Part shown: positions 42,065-45,761 of the stretch, piece by piece
Layout of the letters: every line of letters starts with the position of its first letter
Numbering within the stretch: position 1 is the stretch's first letter
Source: Runella limosa DSM 17973
GTDB lineage: Bacteria > Bacteroidota > Bacteroidia > Cytophagales > Spirosomataceae
Assembly: GCF_000482465.1 (NCBI RefSeq)
Contig: NZ_KI519423.1
Span: forward strand, 1-45,761
Direction of reading: 5' to 3'
Length of the DNA: 45,761 bases
Notes under the pieces: model-generated
Databases searched by the model: none
What the model was told of the DNA's origin: nothing
Seen by the model: only the letters and a program-made list of their open reading frames with translations
Made by a program: the position numbers and the translations under genes

Positions 42065-42130
42065 ATCGCATGATTTACCACGGCAAGTTACTATAATTTT
42101 CAGCAAGATTGACCAACCTCGCATTTGAAT

Positions 42131-42841
42131 ATGGCTTTTGAAGAAACAGAGTACAGCACTTCACGACGAATTTTAAGTTGGGCAGAAGAGGACCGTCCAC
42201 GCGAAAAGTTATTGTTAAAAGGGAAAGGCGCATTGTCTGATGCCGAACTCATCGCCATTCTTATTGGCTCGGGCACCCGAGAATTGTCGGCGGTTGATTT
42301 GTCAAAAATTATTCTTCAAAAAGCGAGTAATAATCTCAATGAGCTAGCAAAAATTAGCCTCAAAGATTTAATGAAAATTAAAGGAATCGGCGAAGCAAAA
42401 GCGATTTCTATTGCCGCAGCCTTAGAATTAGGAAGGCGCAGAAAAGACAGCGACGTAGTGCGTCGCCCCAAAATAACCTCTTCTAAAGATGCTTATGAAC
42501 AAATCAGGTCGTATTTGATGGATTTAGCCCACGAAGAGTTTTGGATTTTGCTCCTCACCCGCTCCAATGAAGTCATCCGCCCCGTTCAAATTAGCCAAGG
42601 AGGGATTTCTGGCACCGTTGCCGACCCCAAAATCATCTTTAAGTCAGCACTAGAACACCTTGCGAGTTCAATGATTTTGGCACATAACCATCCTTCTGGT
42701 AATTTAAAACCAAGCGAGGCCGACAAAGAACTTACCCGTCGGCTGGTAACTTCGGGTAAACTACTTGACATTCCCGTTTTAGATCATTTAATTGTCTCTG
42801 AGCTTGGCTACCTAAGTTTTGCTGATGAAGGAATGTTGTAA
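42131..42841 (+). CDS. radC: RadC/UPF0758-family JAMM-domain protein
   Basis: The 236-residue protein has an N-terminal helix-hairpin-helix part (LSDAELIAILIGSGTR, LMKIKGIGEAKA) and a C-terminal JAB/MPN domain with the metal motif HNHPSGNLKPSEAD. The helix-hairpin-helix and JAMM motif are intact, so the protein may be a metal-dependent hydrolase, though the activity of RadC remains unclear despite its name. The ATG at 42131 is preferred over a TTG six bases earlier. It is divergent from the glycosyltransferase gene. It ends before a perfect 20-bp hairpin shared with the large cargo gene. Confidence 0.95.
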   Translation: MAFEETEYSTSRRILSWAEEDRPREKLLLKGKGALSDAELIAILIGSGTRELSAVDLSKIILQKASNNLNELAKISLKDLMKIKGIGEAKAISIAAALELGRRRKDSDVVRRPKITSSKDAYEQIRSYLMDLAHEEFWILLLTRSNEVIRPVQISQGGISGTVADPKIIFKSALEHLASSMILAHNHPSGNLKPSEADKELTRRLVTSGKLLDIPVLDHLIVSELGYLSFADEGML

Positions 42842-42952
42842 AAAATGTCGAAGGTCAAATGCAGAGGGTCGAATATGCTGTCACTACATTTTCGATGGTA
42901 TTTTAGAATGTCTCACTCCCTCAAAAGAGGATTTAGAATTGGAATTGAGCGT

Positions 42953-42998
42953 CTATACAAATAGAGCGGCTCCCACAAGAGCCGCTCTATTTGTATAG
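42953..42998. terminator. Perfect 20-bp hairpin between converging radC and the T9SS cargo gene
   Basis: The arms at 42953-42972 and 42979-42998 pair without mismatch around the loop CCACAA. The core GAGCGGCTC/GAGCCGCTC is GC-rich with AAAT/ATTT flanks, giving a weak T-rich end on both strands. It lies 13 bases after the minus-strand stop and 112 bases after radC. Confidence 0.85.
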
Positions 42999-43010
42999 CC
43001 CTTGTAGCGC

Positions 43011-45761
43011 TTACTGTACTTTCACTACTTTCAATGTCGCTTGTTGTTCAGACGTTGTTACCTTCAAGAAATACATCCCCGTTGGTAATTCACTCACCAC
43101 AAACTCCTCTTGGTGCGTGTTGGTCTCAGGGACGAATCGGCGGTCTAACACTTGCCGCCCCGAGGCATCAGTCAATGTAGTTTGCACCGATTGCCCCTTG
43201 CTATCTTGTACTTGGAGGCGGAGAATGTTAGTGACTGGGTTGGGGAGGACAGCCAGCCCCCTAGCCCGCGCGGCGTACCGTCCCAATGGGGGAACTAATA
43301 CACCTTGCCCACTGCTCTCGGCTGTTCTAGCAGCGCCTACGCCTACCCCGTCTTTCGACTGGATTCTGAACCAATATTCTTGATACGCCAACACGTTGCC
43401 TTGTGGTTTGCGCGTTGAAGGATAAATACTACCCCAACCTTTTTGATCCCAATACCTTACCCCCAACTTGTACAAACCTTTAGGCAATCCAGCATCGTAG
43501 GCGTTACCGCCCGCACCGTTGTCTTGGTAAAAACCGTAGGCTGGATGGTTTTGCGCGTACAATTCCGTCCAGCCTTCTCGGTTGGCGTACATAAAATACG
43601 GCGCATTGTTTTCGTGGGTGTTGAAAGAGCGAATCATCCCCATTTCGGGTGTTGCCAACATATCAAAGGTTAGTGAACCATCCATGCTCAAGCCGCAGGT
43701 TTCCACGTTGATTGTCCAATAACGAGGGGCTACTTTATTAGCGTTTTCTACAAAATATAAAGTCGGATTTTGTTGCGTACTTTGTTCTAATTCTGGCCCA
43801 CCGTCACGCGTGATAAACTGACTTGCCCATGCTGCGCGGTCGTTGGTTTTTACCGAAGATTTGCTTTCTCCAACGTTTATTAAAGTCACCACAAAGGCAT
43901 TCCAGTAAATATCCTTGCGAACGCTCTCTGAACTTTGACAACCACCTACAAAAATACACTTTGCCCAGTAGGTCTGCTTGGTTACGTTGTTGAACGCCAC
44001 CTCAAAACTCGGCGTGGTCACGCCCGTATTCCAGAACGTCTGACTTCCTGCGGGGCAATTCGCCGAAATTGTTACACTCGTTCCTGTACACACTATCTCT
44101 TGACTCGCCGTAATTACTGGAGCGACTTGCGTGGAGGTTAGCGTGAATGTCACCACATTGCTCTTTTCACTTACACAACCATTTTCAGTTTGGCAACGAG
44201 CGTAATACGACGTCGTCTGGCTTGGAACAACCGATGGTAAATTGGGCAAGGCTACGTTCGTAGAAGCATTGTACCAAACCGTCCGCAAACTCCCACAGGA
44301 TGACTGGCCGCTGAAACTGGCCGTCGCATCACAACTGCTCGTTGATGACAACGATACCGTCGGAGCACTTGGAATGGTTACTAATTTCAAACGCATCACC
44401 CCCGATTCTGACTCCACACACGACGGTGTTCCGTCTGATTTACGACAACGTACGCGGTAATTGTGATACTGATTATCCACCAAACCAGTTGGCACGCCCG
44501 ATGAATATTCACCGCCGTCCACCGAATAAAGTGTTATTTCCCCAACAGCGCAATTGGCGTTAAATGTCAGCGGAATTGTCACCAAACTACACACTTCTTT
44601 GCTCTCTCCCACGACCACTGTCACGCCATCGACTAACAACGATACGTTTTGTGGGACAGTTGAGCGGTAATTAATCGTCAATTCAATCGGCGTCGTGTAC
44701 GTCACAGAGCAATTGGCATCGCAAGCCGCTTGGTAGCGGTGAACTTGGTTATTGGAGGATTGGGAAACTGGGGGATTGGGCGACCAGTCACTCCATGCAC
44801 CATTACCTACTTGCACCCGCCAAACGGGAGAACCAACCACACACAAACCCGAAACCGTAAACTGCAAACTGTTAACAGGATTCGCATCTGTATCGCAGAA
44901 CGTTTGAGAATTGCCTTCGTTTAACGTTTGTTGAAGCGTCGATAACGTAATTGTGGGTTTACCTTGGACTTTTACTACCACGCTGCCACTTTGAACCTGG
45001 CTACAACTGGTTGAGGAACTTTCTGACACACTCAATAAAGTATAAGTAAACTCTCCTACTGTAGTCGTCGGAACGGGAACTGTCACGCTGTTACTTCCAA
45101 CATTCGTACTCGCCATTTGAACAGGCCCGCCATTGATTTTGTAAGTGAAAGCATAAGGAGCTGTGCCGTTGGCTCCTGTGAAAATAATGCTCGGTGATGG
45201 ACTGTTTTGGCAAACGGTTGTTGCCCCCGAAATCATCGCCATGGGCAATGGATTGACCAAGACCGTGGCCGTGATGGATGTTCCTGGGCAATTATTGGCC
45301 GTGGGGGTAATGGTAAAAGTGACTGTAATCGGGGCGTTGGTGGTGTTGGTCAAAGAGCCACTGATGTTCCCACTGCCGCTATCGGCGATCCCCGTTACTG
45401 TTGCTGAATTATCTCGCATCCAGTTATAAGTAGTGTTTGCTACGTTTCCACTCAAAACAATGGTGTTGATAGCAGATGTCGAGCAAATGGTTTGACCAGA
45501 AGGCGTAGCCACTGCGTTGGGGGTCGGATTGACCAACACCGTGGCCGTGATGGGTGTTCCTGGGCAATTATTGGCCGTGGGGGTAATGGTAAAAGTGACT
45601 GTAATCGGGGCGTTGGTCGTGTTGGTCAAAGAGCCACTGATGTTCCCACTGCCACTATCGGCAATGCCCGTTACTGTTGCTGAATTATCTCGCGTCCAAT
45701 TATAAGTAGTGTTTGCTACGTTTCCACTCAAAACAATGGTGTTGATAGCCCCTGCTGAACA
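43011..45761 (-). CDS. Large repetitive secreted protein with T9SS sorting domain, 5' end outside window
   Basis: The frame is open to the window edge, so only the C-terminal 916 residues are seen. From the N-terminal side it has two near-identical 92-residue Cys-containing PKD/Ig-like modules (PNAVATPSGQTICSTSAINT type), a third related one, several divergent Ig-like modules (NPPVSQSSNNQVHRYQ, SYYARCQTENGCVSEKS), and a unique domain (about residues 640-810). The last 80 or so residues are a type IX secretion C-terminal sorting domain (VLPNPVTNILRLQV, LTDASGRQVLD, LPTGMYFLKVTT). The protein should leave through the T9SS, whose gldKLMN parts are encoded 2-7 kb away, and be fixed to the surface or released. 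An adhesin role is likely but not shown. Confidence 0.93.
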   Translation of the reverse strand, partial: CSAGAINTIVLSGNVANTTYNWTRDNSATVTGIADSGSGNISGSLTNTTNAPITVTFTITPTANNCPGTPITATVLVNPTPNAVATPSGQTICSTSAINTIVLSGNVANTTYNWMRDNSATVTGIADSGSGNISGSLTNTTNAPITVTFTITPTANNCPGTSITATVLVNPLPMAMISGATTVCQNSPSPSIIFTGANGTAPYAFTYKINGGPVQMASTNVGSNSVTVPVPTTTVGEFTYTLLSVSESSSTSCSQVQSGSVVVKVQGKPTITLSTLQQTLNEGNSQTFCDTDANPVNSLQFTVSGLCVVGSPVWRVQVGNGAWSDWSPNPPVSQSSNNQVHRYQAACDANCSVTYTTPIELTINYRSTVPQNVSLLVDGVTVVVGESKEVCSLVTIPLTFNANCAVGEITLYSVDGGEYSSGVPTGLVDNQYHNYRVRCRKSDGTPSCVESESGVMRLKLVTIPSAPTVSLSSTSSCDATASFSGQSSCGSLRTVWYNASTNVALPNLPSVVPSQTTSYYARCQTENGCVSEKSNVVTFTLTSTQVAPVITASQEIVCTGTSVTISANCPAGSQTFWNTGVTTPSFEVAFNNVTKQTYWAKCIFVGGCQSSESVRKDIYWNAFVVTLINVGESKSSVKTNDRAAWASQFITRDGGPELEQSTQQNPTLYFVENANKVAPRYWTINVETCGLSMDGSLTFDMLATPEMGMIRSFNTHENNAPYFMYANREGWTELYAQNHPAYGFYQDNGAGGNAYDAGLPKGLYKLGVRYWDQKGWGSIYPSTRKPQGNVLAYQEYWFRIQSKDGVGVGAARTAESSGQGVLVPPLGRYAARARGLAVLPNPVTNILRLQVQDSKGQSVQTTLTDASGRQVLDRRFVPETNTHQEEFVVSELPTGMYFLKVTTSEQQATLKVVKVQ
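45213..45761 (-). repeat. Two near-identical tandem copies of a 276-base module in the cargo gene
   Basis: The period is 276 bases (92 codons), for example between the cysteine codons at 45759-45761 and 45483-45485. The two copies differ at only a few positions, including synonymous sites, which indicates recent duplication or gene conversion. More copies may lie beyond the window. The next module continues the same layout with lower identity. Confidence 0.9.

Noticed and set aside
42953-42998. The perfect 20-bp hairpin after radC as a special element
   Set aside because: It lies exactly between two converging genes and is well explained as a shared terminator.
45163-45705. Repeated plus-strand open frames of about 60-90 codons at the window's right end
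   Set aside because: They mirror the tandem repeats of the minus-strand cargo gene and have no features of their own.
1-45761. CRISPR arrays, tRNA and rRNA genes
   Set aside because: No regularly spaced repeats, cloverleaf-like segments or rRNA-like stretches were recognised on either strand by reading; a covariance-model search was not possible.

Overview
The window looks like a chromosomal segment of a Bacteroidota bacterium, most likely order Cytophagales near Runella/Spirosomaceae. The pointers are a complete gldK-gldL-gldM-gldN operon, a PorP/SprF protein, a large protein with a type IX secretion (T9SS) C-terminal sorting domain, a SusC/SusD pair, a LytTR two-component system, and the DUF4271-hemD pair. 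The genus is an inference; no rRNA gene is present.

Positions 1-10.4 kb (plus strand) are an AT-rich accessory island. It begins with the 3' end of an IS3-family element, a truncated gene and a MazG_C-type protein. A tightly packed nine-gene run (1096-10357) follows: a 5-hmdU-kinase-helical/aGPT-PPlase-like protein, a ThsB-type TIR, an Nmad2-like protein, a second ThsB-type TIR, a double-TIR protein, a SLOG-domain protein, a membrane TIR protein, an exported propeller-like protein and a patatin phospholipase. It reads as a nucleotide-signal anti-phage system that joins DNA-base-modification-associated domains to TIR/SLOG/patatin modules. I do not recognise this full combination as a named system, and it is the main discovery candidate.

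Positions 10.4-28.3 kb are mostly minus strand. A sulfur-oxidation block comprises a TsdA-like dihaem cytochrome, a DsrE-like protein and SoxB, then a persulfide dioxygenase-rhodanese, a TauE/SafE-type transporter and a cysteine-rich Crp/Fnr regulator. Three CRP-like palindromes lie 58-60 bp upstream of the three sulfur transcription units, suggesting one regulon run by the nearby Crp/Fnr protein. A SusC/SusD pair sits inside the block. A two-gene nucleotidyltransferase cassette flanked by 24-bp direct repeats also sits there; the right repeat forms part of a terminator. Two uncharacterised membrane proteins, a LytTR response regulator, its histidine kinase and a small lipoprotein follow.

Positions 28.3-45.8 kb are mostly core genes: a serine hydrolase, an MFS transporter, a small membrane protein, sucD, a DUF4271 protein, hemD, a PorP/SprF protein, gldKLMN, a family-2 glycosyltransferase, radC, and the 3' part of a large repetitive T9SS cargo that runs off the window. 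Most unit ends here carry clear hairpin terminators.
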